Source: Gemmatimonadota bacterium | GTDB taxonomy: Bacteria; GCA-2686955 | Direction: 5' to 3' | Length of the DNA: 64,000 nucleotides | Assembly: GCA_002686955.1 (NCBI GenBank) | Contig: NYZA01000120.1 | Span: 1 to 64,000 of the forward strand | Shown: piece by piece, positions 24,920 to 34,382 of the stretch | Layout: each line of letters starts with the position of its first letter | How positions within the stretch are numbered: position 1 is the first letter of the stretch | Program-made: the position numbers and the translations under genes | The notes under the pieces: model-generated | What the model was told of the DNA's origin: nothing | The model's database searches: none | What the model saw: only the letters and a program-made list of their open reading frames with translations

Positions 24920-26341
24920 ATGTGGGCTAGGCTCATGGGCGTCATTCCGGTCGAGATCCGGCGTAAGCTCTCACCCATGGACGGCCGCACCCCCGATCTG
25001 CCTTCGCGCGACGAAATCATCGACCTCCTCAATCTGGGTGCCAAACCAGCGCTGAGAGAGGCGATTGCGCCGCTGCACGCCGAAGACGTGGCCGAGCTGG
25101 TGGAATCGCTCGGACCCGAAGTTGGGTCCCGACTTTTGGCGGCTCTGGAGAGTGAGGCCGCCGGAGAAGCGCTGGCCGAAATGCCGGACCAGGCCCGCGA
25201 GCACGTGCTCGAGGAGATGAGCTACGAAGCGATCGCCGACGCGGTCGACACACTTCCCGCCGACGACGCGGCCGACGTCATCGGAGATCTCCACGGCGAT
25301 CAGCGCATGCAGGTTCTGGGCGATCTCGACGTCCAGGAACCGAAGATGGTCGCCGAGCTCCTCTCCTACCCCGAGGATTCAGCCGGCGGGATCATGACGC
25401 CGGAAGTGCTGGCCGTGCCCTACGACAGCTCGGCGGCGGACGTGATCGAGCGCTTGCGCGGGGCGCCGACCGCCCACGACGACGTGTTCACGGTCTATGT
25501 CGTGGATGCGGACGGGCGGCTCGCGGGCCGGCTGCCGCTCCAGAATCTCGTGACCGCCGCTCTCGCGACACCCGTCGAGGCGATGATGGAAAGACCGCTC
25601 GTCTCCTGCCGGGTCGACGAGGATCAGGAGCAGGTCGCCCAGATCATGGCCAAGTACAATCTGGTCACGATCCCGATCGTCGACGATTCCGAGCGTTTGG
25701 TGGGCAGGGTCACCTTCGATGATGTCATCGATGTCATTGCCGAAGAGGCGACCGAGGACATCTTGCGGATGGCCGGCTCGAACGAACGCGAAGTCGCGGA
25801 GCGTTCGTCGATTCGGATCGCACGCGTTCGCCTACCATGGGTCGTGGTTGGACTCCTCGGGGGACTCTTCTCGGGAGTGCTGATGTCTCGTTTCGAGTCG
25901 GTCCTTCAACAGGTGCTCGGCCTCGCCTTTTTCGTCCCAGCCGTCGCGGCATTGGGCGGCAACGTGGGGATTCAATCGTCGACGATCGTGATACGCGGCA
26001 TGACCGTCGGGGACTACACCTTCACGGGTGTTTGGACCCCGATCCTGCGCGAGATCAGGGTGGGGCTGGCGATCGGTGCCGTTTGTGGCGTTGTCGCGGC
26101 GGTCTTTGCGCAGTCGTGGCTCGGTGACCCGGGAATCGGGCTGATCGTGGGACTGGCGATGTGGGGGACGGCGCTTTGCGCGGCGATCGTGGGAGCCGGG
26201 CTCCCCTTCCTTCTCTCGCGTTTCGACGTCGACCCCGCCGTGGCGACCGGTCCTTTCATCACCACGGCGAACGATGTGTTGGGCGTCTTGCTCTACTTCT
26301 TGCTGGCAGCCGCGCTCTTCGGGCTGATCGGGCAGCCGTGA
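24920..26341 (+). CDS. mgtE: Magnesium transporter MgtE
   Basis: 473 residues, family length. N domain (helical superhelix, about 25-150, with repeated LPADDAADVIGDLHGDQR-like segments), a CBS pair (PEDSAGGIMTPEVLAVPYD, VEAMMERPLVSCRVDEDQ, IPIVDDSERLVGRVTFDDV) and a five-helix channel domain (about 305-473) with the selectivity-region PAVAALGGNVGIQSSTIV and the VAMWGTALCAA / PAVATGPFITTANDVLGV motifs. Mg2+ import regulated by intracellular Mg2+ bound to N/CBS domains is the family role. GGTGAG precedes the ATG at 24920; ATG 24935 is possible. Confidence 0.95.
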   Translation: MWARLMGVIPVEIRRKLSPMDGRTPDLPSRDEIIDLLNLGAKPALREAIAPLHAEDVAELVESLGPEVGSRLLAALESEAAGEALAEMPDQAREHVLEEMSYEAIADAVDTLPADDAADVIGDLHGDQRMQVLGDLDVQEPKMVAELLSYPEDSAGGIMTPEVLAVPYDSSAADVIERLRGAPTAHDDVFTVYVVDADGRLAGRLPLQNLVTAALATPVEAMMERPLVSCRVDEDQEQVAQIMAKYNLVTIPIVDDSERLVGRVTFDDVIDVIAEEATEDILRMAGSNEREVAERSSIRIARVRLPWVVVGLLGGLFSGVLMSRFESVLQQVLGLAFFVPAVAALGGNVGIQSSTIVIRGMTVGDYTFTGVWTPILREIRVGLAIGAVCGVVAAVFAQSWLGDPGIGLIVGLAMWGTALCAAIVGAGLPFLLSRFDVDPAVATGPFITTANDVLGVLLYFLLAAALFGLIGQP

Positions 26342-27108
26342 GCTCATATCTGGTCGAATTGGAAGGGATCGTCTGTGGCGGCCGACCCACAGGCGAGACG
26401 AGTCTTCTGATCACCATCTTGACCGAGAACCGCGGCAAGCTCACCGTCTACGCTCGTGGTGCACTTCGCGACCACCGTCGGATCGGCGGCGCCCTCGACA
26501 CCTGTTCGCGGAGTGCGTGGAGTCTTCTCCCGCGTGGCGGCGGCGAGGACCGAATCCCCCTCGTCGACCAAGCCGATCTGATCGATGCGCACCCTTCGCT
26601 ACGCCGCGACCTGGGTCGGTTGTTGCGGGCACTTTTCATGATCGAAACCGTGAGGCTCCACTACGGAGGAGGCGGGGCCCTCTACGATCACCTGGCGGCG
26701 GGGTTGGCCGCCGTCGATCGGCGTCCACACACCGGCAGGGGATTTCTCTGGTGGTTCGTCTCGAGACTTCTGGAGCTCTCGGGCCATGCGCCGGAGCTCG
26801 CGCGCTGCGTCGTCTGCGCGAAGGGAGAGACGATCGTGGGCCTCGACCCTTCTGCGGGAGGAGCGATCTGTGGGGCGTGTGCTCCAGGCCGCGCCCGGAC
26901 CATGGCTCTCGGGCCACAGGGTCTGAGGGTTCTGCGGGGCTTGGCCTCCGCGGGCGGCGTCGATCCGAGCGCAACGCGGGATCTGTCCCCCAAAACGTCC
27001 CGTGAAATAGGCTCGATACTGAGGGCATGGATCGAATGGCCGGTCGGGGGCGACGTGCCTTTGCCCGCCCTTGACGCCCTTCAGCTGTTGGGATCGACCT
27101 CCAGATGA
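26338..27108 (+). CDS. recO: DNA repair protein RecO
   Basis: 256 residues. OB-fold N-terminus (LVELEGIVCGGRPTGETSLLI, VYARGALRD), then a helical domain with a four-Cys zinc site, CVVC (about 160-163) and CGAC (about 181-184). RecO loads RecA with RecR in gap repair and anneals DNA. The GTG at 26338 overlaps the mgtE stop as GTGA. The end overlaps the next gene (ATGA). Confidence 0.92.
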   Translation: MSSYLVELEGIVCGGRPTGETSLLITILTENRGKLTVYARGALRDHRRIGGALDTCSRSAWSLLPRGGGEDRIPLVDQADLIDAHPSLRRDLGRLLRALFMIETVRLHYGGGGALYDHLAAGLAAVDRRPHTGRGFLWWFVSRLLELSGHAPELARCVVCAKGETIVGLDPSAGGAICGACAPGRARTMALGPQGLRVLRGLASAGGVDPSATRDLSPKTSREIGSILRAWIEWPVGGDVPLPALDALQLLGSTSR

Positions 27109-29171
27109 TGGCTCCCCTTCTCATCGCGTCGATCGTGGCCGTGCAGCCGATCGCGCGCCACGGCGGCGCGGTGCATCCCAGCGAGACCGACTGCACCCCC
27201 TGCGACGCACGTTGGGATGTCGACCTATTCGGCACCACTCTCAGGAGTGGATCCGACCCCGGCGGCAGCCCCGTCGACAGTGTTCAGTGGGCGCTAGACC
27301 CGCTTCACGATGACGCGGTGGTCCGGCGCCTGGCCCTCGGCTTCGAGATGCCCTTCTACTACGATCGCTACGACAGCATCGCCGTTGGAGTGAACGGATT
27401 CCTGAGCTTTCTCGGCAACGATCTACCTTCGATCGCGGGCGATCGGCCGGCCCCGCTCCCCTGCCCCGTGCAGCCTCACGCGAGCATTGCGCCCTTCTGG
27501 GCCGATCTCGCGCTCGGGAGTGTCGGCGCCCTCTTCTTCCGCACTACACCGGACTCGGCGCTCGTGGAGTGGCGGGGGCTCGAAGATGATTCGGGGGCGG
27601 GACCGTACACCTTCCAAACCCGCATTTTCCCCAGCGGAGAGATTCGCTTGATCTGGATGGAGCTTCCGGCGCAGCTCACGGAGCATGTCGTTGGTGCAAC
27701 GGACGCCCGCGGCGTCGACGGACTGAGCGTCTCCGCAACGCCGGTCGCGGGCACCGCACTCACGATGACGCGTCCCGGCGATTTCGACGGGCTGGCGCTG
27801 CTCGAAATTGTGTTGCCGAAGCATTCCATTCCAGCCGGCACCATCGATCGCCCGACCATCCTCGTGGCGAACCCAGGGGATGACGCGATCGAGGGAGATC
27901 TTCTGGTTACGGTGACACGCGTCGAGGATTCCCAGCTGGTCGCCACGCTTGCTCCCGATCCCGCGGTCCTTTCCTTCCCCGCCCGCTCGCAGACCGAAGT
28001 TCGCATGGAGTCGTGGACCCCGGGTCCTCCGGGGCGATATCGCTTCGACGCGGCGGTGACACCGGGGCTCGCGATGTACGAATTGCGGGACGAGGTGCTG
28101 GCGGCGGCCACCCGCGACACGAGCGCGGTCCTCGGCGGATTCAAAGCGAGCGAGCTATCCGACGCGTACGCACTCCGCGATCCCGGCGAGTGGGCGATTC
28201 GCTTCCTGGCCGACTCCTTGGCGGGAGCCGAGGCATCACTCGTTCGGGTGTCGTTTTGGGAGGGGTGGCCCGACACCGAGGCGCAGGAATTCGAGATCGA
28301 GATCTTCGGAACGGGACCGGGTGGCGGTCCCTCCGACGAGGGGCTGCACTCCCCGGTCAGTGCGTCAGGTTCGGCCGGCTTCGTCGACGTCCCCCTCCCG
28401 CTCGGAGTAGCAATCAGCGACACTTTTTTCGTGATCATCCGCCAACCCCTTCCCTTTCCTGATTGCGACGCAGTTTCATCCGACGCGAGCCAAGATGTCA
28501 CGCTCTATCCGCGTCATTGGGCGCGCAGCTGTGGCACGGACAACTGGGAGAAGCTCGAGTCTCCGGGCCTTGGCGGTGATCTCTTCGTGGAGCTCTATCT
28601 CAGCAGCCCCGTGGGTGTCGCGGGGGGAGCACCACCGGCCCCGCATTGGAAGATGGTCGAGGGGCGTCGAATACAGATCGATTGGGAGTATATCGAGGGA
28701 GCCCGGTCGTACCGTCTCTTGCGTGCCATGCCACCATCGGCGGACTGGACCGTCGTGGCGGAGCTGGGACCCCACGAGACTTCGTATGCCGATCGTCCGC
28801 CGCGCTCGCGCGGTGTTGTTCGCTATGCCGTCGCCGCCATCGACAAGAAGGGGCTTGCCCTGATCTCCGAATCGATCGACGTCCCGATCGGGCGTGGTCG
28901 TCTGCTTGCTCCGGCTCCGGTGCCGGCCAATCCGCGCGTCGAGATCGGGGTCGAGCTGCCGGAGGGCGCCGCCGGCGTGTCGGTCCGAGTGTACGATGTC
29001 GCGGGCGCTCTCGTGCGAACGCTGCACGAGGGTGCGCTTCGCCCCGGCGTGCATAGATTCGTGTGGCAAGGCGAGAACGAGCGAGGCGGGGCCGCCCCCT
29101 CGGGTGTCTACCTCTTGCAACTCGATGCCGGTGGGGAGATCGACACCAGGCGGATCGTCCTTCTGCGCTGA
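27105..29171 (+). CDS. Large secreted protein with FlgD-like C-terminal domain
   Basis: 688 residues. A short signal-like start (MMAPLLIASIVAVQPIA) leads to an adhesion- or NIDO-like beta region (VGVNGFLSFLGND, ASIAPFWADL, about 60-240), beta-rich middle domains, a fibronectin type III-like domain (about 520-615), and a C-terminal FlgD Ig-like segment (VRVYDVAGALVRTLHEG, GVHRFVWQGENERGG, APSGVYLLQLDAGG, RRIVLLR). This last domain is common at the end of secreted proteins in Eisenbacteria and related phyla and may be a sorting tail. Function unknown. Translation is coupled to recO by an ATGA overlap. Confidence 0.8.
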   Translation: MMAPLLIASIVAVQPIARHGGAVHPSETDCTPCDARWDVDLFGTTLRSGSDPGGSPVDSVQWALDPLHDDAVVRRLALGFEMPFYYDRYDSIAVGVNGFLSFLGNDLPSIAGDRPAPLPCPVQPHASIAPFWADLALGSVGALFFRTTPDSALVEWRGLEDDSGAGPYTFQTRIFPSGEIRLIWMELPAQLTEHVVGATDARGVDGLSVSATPVAGTALTMTRPGDFDGLALLEIVLPKHSIPAGTIDRPTILVANPGDDAIEGDLLVTVTRVEDSQLVATLAPDPAVLSFPARSQTEVRMESWTPGPPGRYRFDAAVTPGLAMYELRDEVLAAATRDTSAVLGGFKASELSDAYALRDPGEWAIRFLADSLAGAEASLVRVSFWEGWPDTEAQEFEIEIFGTGPGGGPSDEGLHSPVSASGSAGFVDVPLPLGVAISDTFFVIIRQPLPFPDCDAVSSDASQDVTLYPRHWARSCGTDNWEKLESPGLGGDLFVELYLSSPVGVAGGAPPAPHWKMVEGRRIQIDWEYIEGARSYRLLRAMPPSADWTVVAELGPHETSYADRPPRSRGVVRYAVAAIDKKGLALISESIDVPIGRGRLLAPAPVPANPRVEIGVELPEGAAGVSVRVYDVAGALVRTLHEGALRPGVHRFVWQGENERGGAAPSGVYLLQLDAGGEIDTRRIVLLR

Positions 29172-29196
29172 AACGGATCCGCGCCGGACCGACGGG

Positions 29197-29973
29197 TCAA
29201 TCGTCGCCGAGCATCGACTCGATCAGCTCGATCGCCTCCACGGCCTGCCCCTGGAAATGGTTGTTGGCATAGACAAAAACGTCTTCCGCTTCTTGTAGCA
29301 TGCGACGGATTCGTGGCACCCACTCCTTGAGCTCGTCGGATCGATAGCGGTAATCGTAGCGCTGCCAGGCATTGTCGTGCTCCCACCAACGTTCGGTGTT
29401 CCGTCCGTGCAGGCGCAGATATCCGGGATTCGCGGTCACGATGGCCTCACGCGGCGGCAAGCCGGGGAGCGCGGGCAGATCCACACTCGCTAGAGCAACG
29501 CCGCGCCGACTCAGGCCCTCGGTGACAGAAGCGCGCACCCACGAGTCGTGACGCACTTCGACGACAGCAGCGCGCGTGTCAAAGGCCTCGAGCGATCGAG
29601 AGAGGTATCGCCGGTTGGTCGCCGTGTAGTGAAACGAGAATGGGAATTGAAGCAGGACCGGCCCACGCCCGAGCGGGGCGATCGCGTTGAAGAACTCGCT
29701 CAGGATCGGCACGGGATCTTCCCGCCGGACGTGGGTCACATCTCCGGGTGCCTTCACGCTGAATACGAATTCGTCACCGACCTTGGCTCGCATCGCGGCG
29801 TACGAGGACTTCGGCCCTACGCGGTAGTAGGTCGAGTTGATCTCGACCGTGTCGAAGCGTTGCGCGTAGAAAGAAAGCCACTCCCCTTGTGGAACCCCGG
29901 GTGGATAGAAGGGACCGACCCAGTCTTTGTATGCGTACCCGGAGGTTCCGAGTCGCAGGCGAGCGGGAAGCAT
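29197..29973 (-). CDS. DUF72 (YecE-like) TIM-barrel protein
   Basis: 258 residues of the DUF72 family: LRLGTSGYAYKDWVGPFYP at the start, FDTVEINSTYYRV, FVFSVKAPGDVTH, LLQFPFSF, AVVEVRHDSW, YLRLHGRN and VFVYANNHFQGQA. The family is a TIM barrel without an established reaction. ATG at 29973; it converges on the FlgD-tailed gene (25-nt gap) and diverges from the PP-loop gene. Confidence 0.92.
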   Translation of the reverse strand: MLPARLRLGTSGYAYKDWVGPFYPPGVPQGEWLSFYAQRFDTVEINSTYYRVGPKSSYAAMRAKVGDEFVFSVKAPGDVTHVRREDPVPILSEFFNAIAPLGRGPVLLQFPFSFHYTATNRRYLSRSLEAFDTRAAVVEVRHDSWVRASVTEGLSRRGVALASVDLPALPGLPPREAIVTANPGYLRLHGRNTERWWEHDNAWQRYDYRYRSDELKEWVPRIRRMLQEAEDVFVYANNHFQGQAVEAIELIESMLGDD

Positions 29974-30041
29974 GGAGCGATTCTACCCTTGGAGGATATG
30001 GTACACTGCGCAATTCTCTTCCCCTCACGAGATTGAGAACA

Positions 30042-31097
30042 TTGAGCTCCAAAAAGACAAAGCGTCGTCCAAAGGCCGTTGCCCTTCTATCGGGCGGACT
30101 CGACTCGACCTTGGCCCTTCGCATGATGAAAGACCAAGGGGTCGAGGTGCATGCGGTGAATTTCTACACCGGCTTCTGCGTTGTCGAGTCGAAACGGGGC
30201 CAGGGGCGTAAGAACAGCAAGGGGGAGCCGTACCGGAACGAGGCGCTACGCGCCGCGGCTGATGTTGGGGTCGAGGTAGAGCTCGTCGACATCTCGAAAG
30301 AGTATATGGACATGGTCGTGAGCCCCCGCTTCGGCTATGGGGCCAACGCCAATCCGTGCATCGACTGTCGCATCTTCATGCTGAAGAAAGCGCGAGAGAT
30401 CATGGAAGAGGTTGAGGCAGATTTCATCGTGACGGGCGAGGTGCTGGGACAAAGGCCGATGTCGCAACGACGGCATCCGATGCAGGTGATCGAAAGGGCA
30501 TCGGGACTCGAAGGCAAGATCGTGCGTCCGCTCACGGCGCGCTCCTGCGCTCCTTCCGACGCCGAAAAGGAGGCGCTGCTCGATCGAGAGAAGCTCGGCA
30601 AGATAACCGGCCGCTCTCGCAAGCCGCAGATGCAGCTCGCGCGCGAGCTGGGCATCGAGGACTACCCATCGCCCGCGGGGGGGTGTTGCTACCTAGCGGA
30701 CGAGTCCTACGCGAGAAAGTTCTACGACTATCTCGATCATCTGGACGAGCGCCACTTGACCGCACGCGATGCGATCGTTCTGGCCACAGGTCGCCATTTT
30801 CGAATCGGGAATCGCACTAAGGTGATCGTTGGCCGCGACGAAGAGGAAAACCGCGTACTCGAGACACATATCGGGTCGGAGACAAGGCTCTTTGCAAGAG
30901 ACTTCCGCGGCCCGCTCACTTTGCTCCAGGGTGAAACGAACGAAGGCAACTTGCGCATCGCGGCCTCTCTCGCCGCGCGCTACGGCGATGGCAAGCGGGA
31001 GTCCCAGGTACGCATCGGCCTCGAGACCGCTGACTCGGAGCGCACCCTGACCATCGCCCCATGCTTCGACGAGGATCTGGATCGGTGGAGAATCTGA
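30042..31097 (+). CDS. PP-loop tRNA thiolation-type enzyme (MnmA/ThiI-like) with NFACT-R-like tail
   Basis: 351 residues from TTG at 30042. The PP-loop ATP pyrophosphatase motif is ALLSGGLDSTLAL (about 14-26). Cys pairs follow at NPCIDCR (about 104) and GGCCYL (about 212), spaced as in 2-thiouridylases, where such Cys carry the sulfur. The C-terminal part (GRHFRIGNRTKVIVGRDEEEN) resembles the NFACT RNA-binding type domain. It probably adenylates a tRNA base for thiolation; the target base is not clear. The frame is open upstream, but that part overlaps the divergent DUF72 gene. The last 13 nt overlap a TusA-like gene, which supports a sulfur relay. Confidence 0.82.
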   Translation: MSSKKTKRRPKAVALLSGGLDSTLALRMMKDQGVEVHAVNFYTGFCVVESKRGQGRKNSKGEPYRNEALRAAADVGVEVELVDISKEYMDMVVSPRFGYGANANPCIDCRIFMLKKAREIMEEVEADFIVTGEVLGQRPMSQRRHPMQVIERASGLEGKIVRPLTARSCAPSDAEKEALLDREKLGKITGRSRKPQMQLARELGIEDYPSPAGGCCYLADESYARKFYDYLDHLDERHLTARDAIVLATGRHFRIGNRTKVIVGRDEEENRVLETHIGSETRLFARDFRGPLTLLQGETNEGNLRIAASLAARYGDGKRESQVRIGLETADSERTLTIAPCFDEDLDRWRI

Positions 31098-31333
31098 ATT
31101 CGGAGGCCCCGGTCGTCGACGCTCTCGGCGAGCTCTGTCCGGTGCCGATCATCGAGATCGCCAAGGCGATCAAGGCGGTCAAGCCGGGTGGGTTGGTAAG
31201 GCTTCTGGCCGATGATCCCGGGGCCGAAAGAGACATGCTGGACTGGGCCAAGGCAACGCGTCACGAGATCGTCGAGCTTCTTCATGGTCCGGGCCAGCGG
31301 CTCGAAGTGCTCGTTCGTCATCGACACGATTAG
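31085..31333 (+). CDS. TusA/SirA family sulfur carrier protein
   Basis: 82 residues. The fold signature is complete: VVDALGELCPVPIIEIAKAI with the active Cys-Pro, KPGGLVRLLADDPGAERDML and the hydrophobic end. TusA proteins hand persulfide sulfur to partner enzymes. The GTG at 31085 lies inside the 3' end of the PP-loop gene, with GAGGA 9 nt upstream; the pair is thus translationally linked. Confidence 0.88.
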   Translation: MENLNSEAPVVDALGELCPVPIIEIAKAIKAVKPGGLVRLLADDPGAERDMLDWAKATRHEIVELLHGPGQRLEVLVRHRHD

Positions 31334-31345
31334 GGAGTGCGGACC

Positions 31346-31816
31346 TTGTCGGGACGAAGTTTCAAGCTGATTGCCCGGAATCGGAAGGCCCGGCACGACT
31401 ACGAAATCCTGGAGACCCTGGAAGCCGGAATCGCGCTCCTGGGAAGCGAAATCAAGTCGTTGCGCGCCGGAAAGATCAGCCTCCGGGAGGGGTACGTGCG
31501 CGTCGACGCCAACCAGGCGTGGCTGGTCGGAGGGCATATCAACCTCTACGAGGAGGCCTCCCGTTTCAACCACGACCCTCTTCGAGCACGGAAGCTGCTC
31601 CTCCATCGGCGAGAGATCGAGGGGCTCCGAGCCAAGATCGAAGAAAAAGGGCTCACGGTCGTGCCGCTCGCCGTATACATCAAGGGCGGTTGGGCCAAGG
31701 TCGAGATCGGCCTGGCGCGCGGCAAAAAGCACCACGATCGGCGGCACGAGGAGCGCCGGCGACAGGAAGAGCGCGACGCGGCGAGCGAGGCGGCGAGGAT
31801 GAGAGGAAGGTCATAG
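31346..31816 (+). CDS. smpB: SsrA-binding protein SmpB
   Basis: 156 residues. Seen: KLIARNRKARHDYEI, GIALLGSEIKSLRAGKISLREGYV (read in parts), HINLYEEAS, RKLLLHRREIEGL, LVPL-type VVPLAVYIKGGWAKVEIGLARGKK and a basic tail with DRR. SmpB brings tmRNA to stalled ribosomes. I prefer TTG at 31346 because AGGGAG ends 8 nt before it; GTG at 31337 overlaps that site. No tmRNA gene was seen in the window. Confidence 0.94.
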   Translation: MSGRSFKLIARNRKARHDYEILETLEAGIALLGSEIKSLRAGKISLREGYVRVDANQAWLVGGHINLYEEASRFNHDPLRARKLLLHRREIEGLRAKIEEKGLTVVPLAVYIKGGWAKVEIGLARGKKHHDRRHEERRRQEERDAASEAARMRGRS

Positions 31817-31818
31817 TC

Positions 31819-32952
31819 GTGCGGATGCTTTTGGTGATCGCGGTCTTGCTCGCGTCTCAGGCCCGGGGGGCGAGCGTAGCGCTGGTCCAACCGATGGTCG
31901 CCGATTCTCTTCGCTTGCTCCAGCACCTCTCGACGACGCGCGTGGGCGATGTCGAGCTGGTGCGGATCTCCGATCTGGCGCGAATCGCGGGCGCCACGCG
32001 CTACTGGAGGGCGGATGTCCGAAAGGTCGTGCTCAAGAAGGATGCCCACAAGCTGCGGGTTGCGATGGACAATCGATACGCGGTCCTCGACGGGACGGCG
32101 ATGAACCTGCGCGCCCCCGCTCACGGGATCGATGGGGAGCCGGGGATTCCCCTCGTGGCGGTGGTACCGGTCCTCTCGGCACTCACGGATGATCGCTTCG
32201 CCTGGAATGCGGAGAGGCGCGAGGTCGAGGTTCCGGCTTCGGTCGCGCTGCAGATGCGCCCCCCTTCTGCCGGTGCTGCTCCGGCGCCTGCTCCATTCGA
32301 GGGGTTCGCGGCGACGATCCGGCCCATTCGGCTCGTTGTGCTCGATCCCGGTCACGGTGGGCTCGATGCCGGATCGATCGGTGCCAAGGGGGTGCGCGAA
32401 GCGACCGTAACGCTCGACATCGCGCGTCGCACGGCGAAGCTGCTGAGGGCAAGGAAGATCGAAGTCGTCTTGACACGAGACAGAGATCGAACACGTTCGA
32501 CGATCGAGCGGGCCCAGATCGCCAACGGCGCCGGGGCCGATCTTCTGGTCTCGATCCACGCCAACTCCTCCTGGGCGGCCGACGCGGAGGGATTCGAGAT
32601 CTACTGCCTCGGCGAGGGAAGGATCCCGGAGACGAAATCGAGCGCATCGATCGATTTCGTGTCCTGGGATGTTGCGCAGTCCTCCCACGTCGCTCGCTCT
32701 TGCGATGTCGCCCGAGCGGTCCAGCTCTCCCTCGCACGTGAGCTGGGGCTGCGAAATCGCGGGGTCAATCACGCGCCCTTGCCACTCTTGCGCTGCGCGA
32801 ACCTGCCCGCCATCGAGGTCGATGTCGGGTTCCTTTCACATCCCTCCGACGAAGCGCTCCTGGGAACAGCGGTATTCCGGGAGCAGGTCGCTCGTGCCGT
32901 CGCCGCCGGCATCGAGCACTATGGCGCAGCGGATCAGGAGGCGATCCGATGA
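31819..32952 (+). CDS. N-acetylmuramoyl-L-alanine amidase (Amidase_3)
   Basis: 377 residues. A signal peptide (about 1-18), an N-terminal copper-amine-oxidase-like/AMIN-type beta region (about 30-130), a Pro/Ala linker, then the zinc amidase: LDPGHGGLDAGSIG (His), REATVTLDIA (Glu), VSIHANSS (His) and the catalytic Glu in AIEVDVGFLSHP. It cleaves the bond between MurNAc and the peptide in the cell wall. GTG at 31819 follows GAGAGGAAGG by 8 nt. It overlaps the GerMN gene by 4 nt. Confidence 0.93.
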   Translation: MRMLLVIAVLLASQARGASVALVQPMVADSLRLLQHLSTTRVGDVELVRISDLARIAGATRYWRADVRKVVLKKDAHKLRVAMDNRYAVLDGTAMNLRAPAHGIDGEPGIPLVAVVPVLSALTDDRFAWNAERREVEVPASVALQMRPPSAGAAPAPAPFEGFAATIRPIRLVVLDPGHGGLDAGSIGAKGVREATVTLDIARRTAKLLRARKIEVVLTRDRDRTRSTIERAQIANGAGADLLVSIHANSSWAADAEGFEIYCLGEGRIPETKSSASIDFVSWDVAQSSHVARSCDVARAVQLSLARELGLRNRGVNHAPLPLLRCANLPAIEVDVGFLSHPSDEALLGTAVFREQVARAVAAGIEHYGAADQEAIR

Positions 32953-33563
32953 CCCACGATCTCGATGTTCCGGGACGATCTAGATGGATCGCTCCATTCG
33001 TGTTGGTCGTCATCGGTCTGGCCCTACCAACCGGCTATTTGGCTTGGCGAGGGCTGCTGCCGGGGGGGGGTGAGACCCTGTCGGCGGCACGTGGCGCGGA
33101 CGATCCGGCGGCCGAGACCGGGGCGATGATGGAAGAGCTGCGACCGGTCGGCTCTGTCGTGCTCTACTTTTCGGATCGATCGGGGGAGAGGCTCATTTCG
33201 GAAATGCGCGATGTGGCCGGATCGGAAGATCCGAGCTCCAGGGCGGCATCGATCGTTCGGGAGCTGGCGGCGGGATCGCGCTCCGGCCTGGCCCGAACCG
33301 TGCCCGCGGATGTAGAAGTCCTCCATGTCTTCGTGGACGACGTGGGGGTCGTCTATCTCGATTTGAGCGGCGACCTGGTCGATCGGCATACCGGCGGCAC
33401 GCGGGGCGAAATACTGACTCTTCGCTCGATCGCCCGGTCGATCTCGGCGAACGACCCACGTGTGAGCGGGGTTCGGTTGCTCGTGGATGGGCGCGAGCTG
33501 GACTCGATCCACGGCCATGTCGATCTGTCGCGAGAGCTCCGCATCGGCGTGGAGAGCGGTTGA
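32949..33563 (+). CDS. Membrane-anchored GerMN domain protein
   Basis: 204 residues. One N-terminal helix (about 14-35) and a single GerMN domain (about 68-195): VVLYFSDRSGERLISEMR, ASIVRELAAGSRSGLARTVP, VYLDLSGDLVDRHTGG, LRSIARSISANDPRVSGVRLLVDG. Such domains are found in spore-germination and in cell-envelope proteins that work with amidases; here it directly follows an amidase gene (4-nt overlap), so a cell-wall role is likely. Confidence 0.85.
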   Translation: MTHDLDVPGRSRWIAPFVLVVIGLALPTGYLAWRGLLPGGGETLSAARGADDPAAETGAMMEELRPVGSVVLYFSDRSGERLISEMRDVAGSEDPSSRAASIVRELAAGSRSGLARTVPADVEVLHVFVDDVGVVYLDLSGDLVDRHTGGTRGEILTLRSIARSISANDPRVSGVRLLVDGRELDSIHGHVDLSRELRIGVESG

Positions 33564-33564
33564 A

Positions 33565-34365
33565 GTGGGCGCGATAGGGATCTTCGATTCGGGTGTCGGG
33601 GGATTGACCGTGGCACGCGCGATCATGGAAGAGCTTCCTGGCAGGCGGGTGATATACCTGGGCGATACGGCTCGCGTCCCTTACGGCCCGAAATCTCCTA
33701 GAACGATTCGGCGATTCAGCAAGGAGAACGGAGATTTCCTGGCCGACCATGGGATAGACGCTCTCGTCGTCGCGTGCAATACCGCGTCGGCGCTCGCCAT
33801 CGAGGAGCTCCATTCTCGATACCCCTTCCCGGTGTTAGGGGTCTTGGAGCCGGGTGTACGGGAAGGACTTCGGGCGGCGAAAGGTGGGCCCCTCGGCGTA
33901 ATCGGCACCGTGGGAACGATCAAGAGCGCTGCCTACCGGCTCGCCGCGGCACGGCTGGACTCCGCGGCGGTCGTCGAGTGCCGTGCCTGCCCACTCTTCG
34001 TGCCGCTGGCCGAAGAAGGGATGGTCGATCATCTTGCGACGGAGTTGATCGCCCGCGACTATTTGGAGCCGCTCACCACCGCCGGGATCCGAGCCCTTGT
34101 TCTTGGCTGCACGCACTACCCACTGCTCGCACCGATCATTCAGCGGGTCGTTGGAGCCGACGTCACACTGGTCGACTCGGCCGATGCGGTCGCCAGAGAG
34201 CTGGTCGCGCGTCTTCCGGACGCACAGGCCGGGTCTGAAGCCACGGTGCCCCCATCGCCCAATCGCTTTTTCGTAACCGACATCGCCACCCGTTTCAGCG
34301 AAGTGGGAGCCCGTTTTCTCGGATCGGAGCTTCCCGCGGTGGAGCTGGCCGACCTTGTAGAGTGA
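33565..34365 (+). CDS. murI: Glutamate racemase
   Basis: 266 residues. The two catalytic Cys are in [10 protein letters not shown] (about 69) and LGCTHYPLL (about 180); [28 protein letters not shown] and GVIGTVGTI are all family motifs. It makes D-glutamate for peptidoglycan. GTG at 33565, one base after the GerMN stop, with GGAG about 11 nt before. The stop overlaps the upstream edge of rph. Confidence 0.95.
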   Translation: MGAIGIFDSGVGGLTVARAIMEELPGRRVIYLGDTARVPYGPKSPRTIRRFSKENGDFLADHGIDALVVACNTASALAIEELHSRYPFPVLGVLEPGVREGLRAAKGGPLGVIGTVGTIKSAAYRLAAARLDSAAVVECRACPLFVPLAEEGMVDHLATELIARDYLEPLTTAGIRALVLGCTHYPLLAPIIQRVVGADVTLVDSADAVARELVARLPDAQAGSEATVPPSPNRFFVTDIATRFSEVGARFLGSELPAVELADLVE

Positions 34366-34382
34366 ACCGCGCAGGAGACCCG

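Noticed and set aside
29998-30036. Short open frame (ATG after GGAGGAT) just before the PP-loop gene, possible leader peptide
   Set aside because: The GGAGG is only 2 nt from the ATG, the peptide has no runs of one amino acid, and no attenuator hairpin follows.
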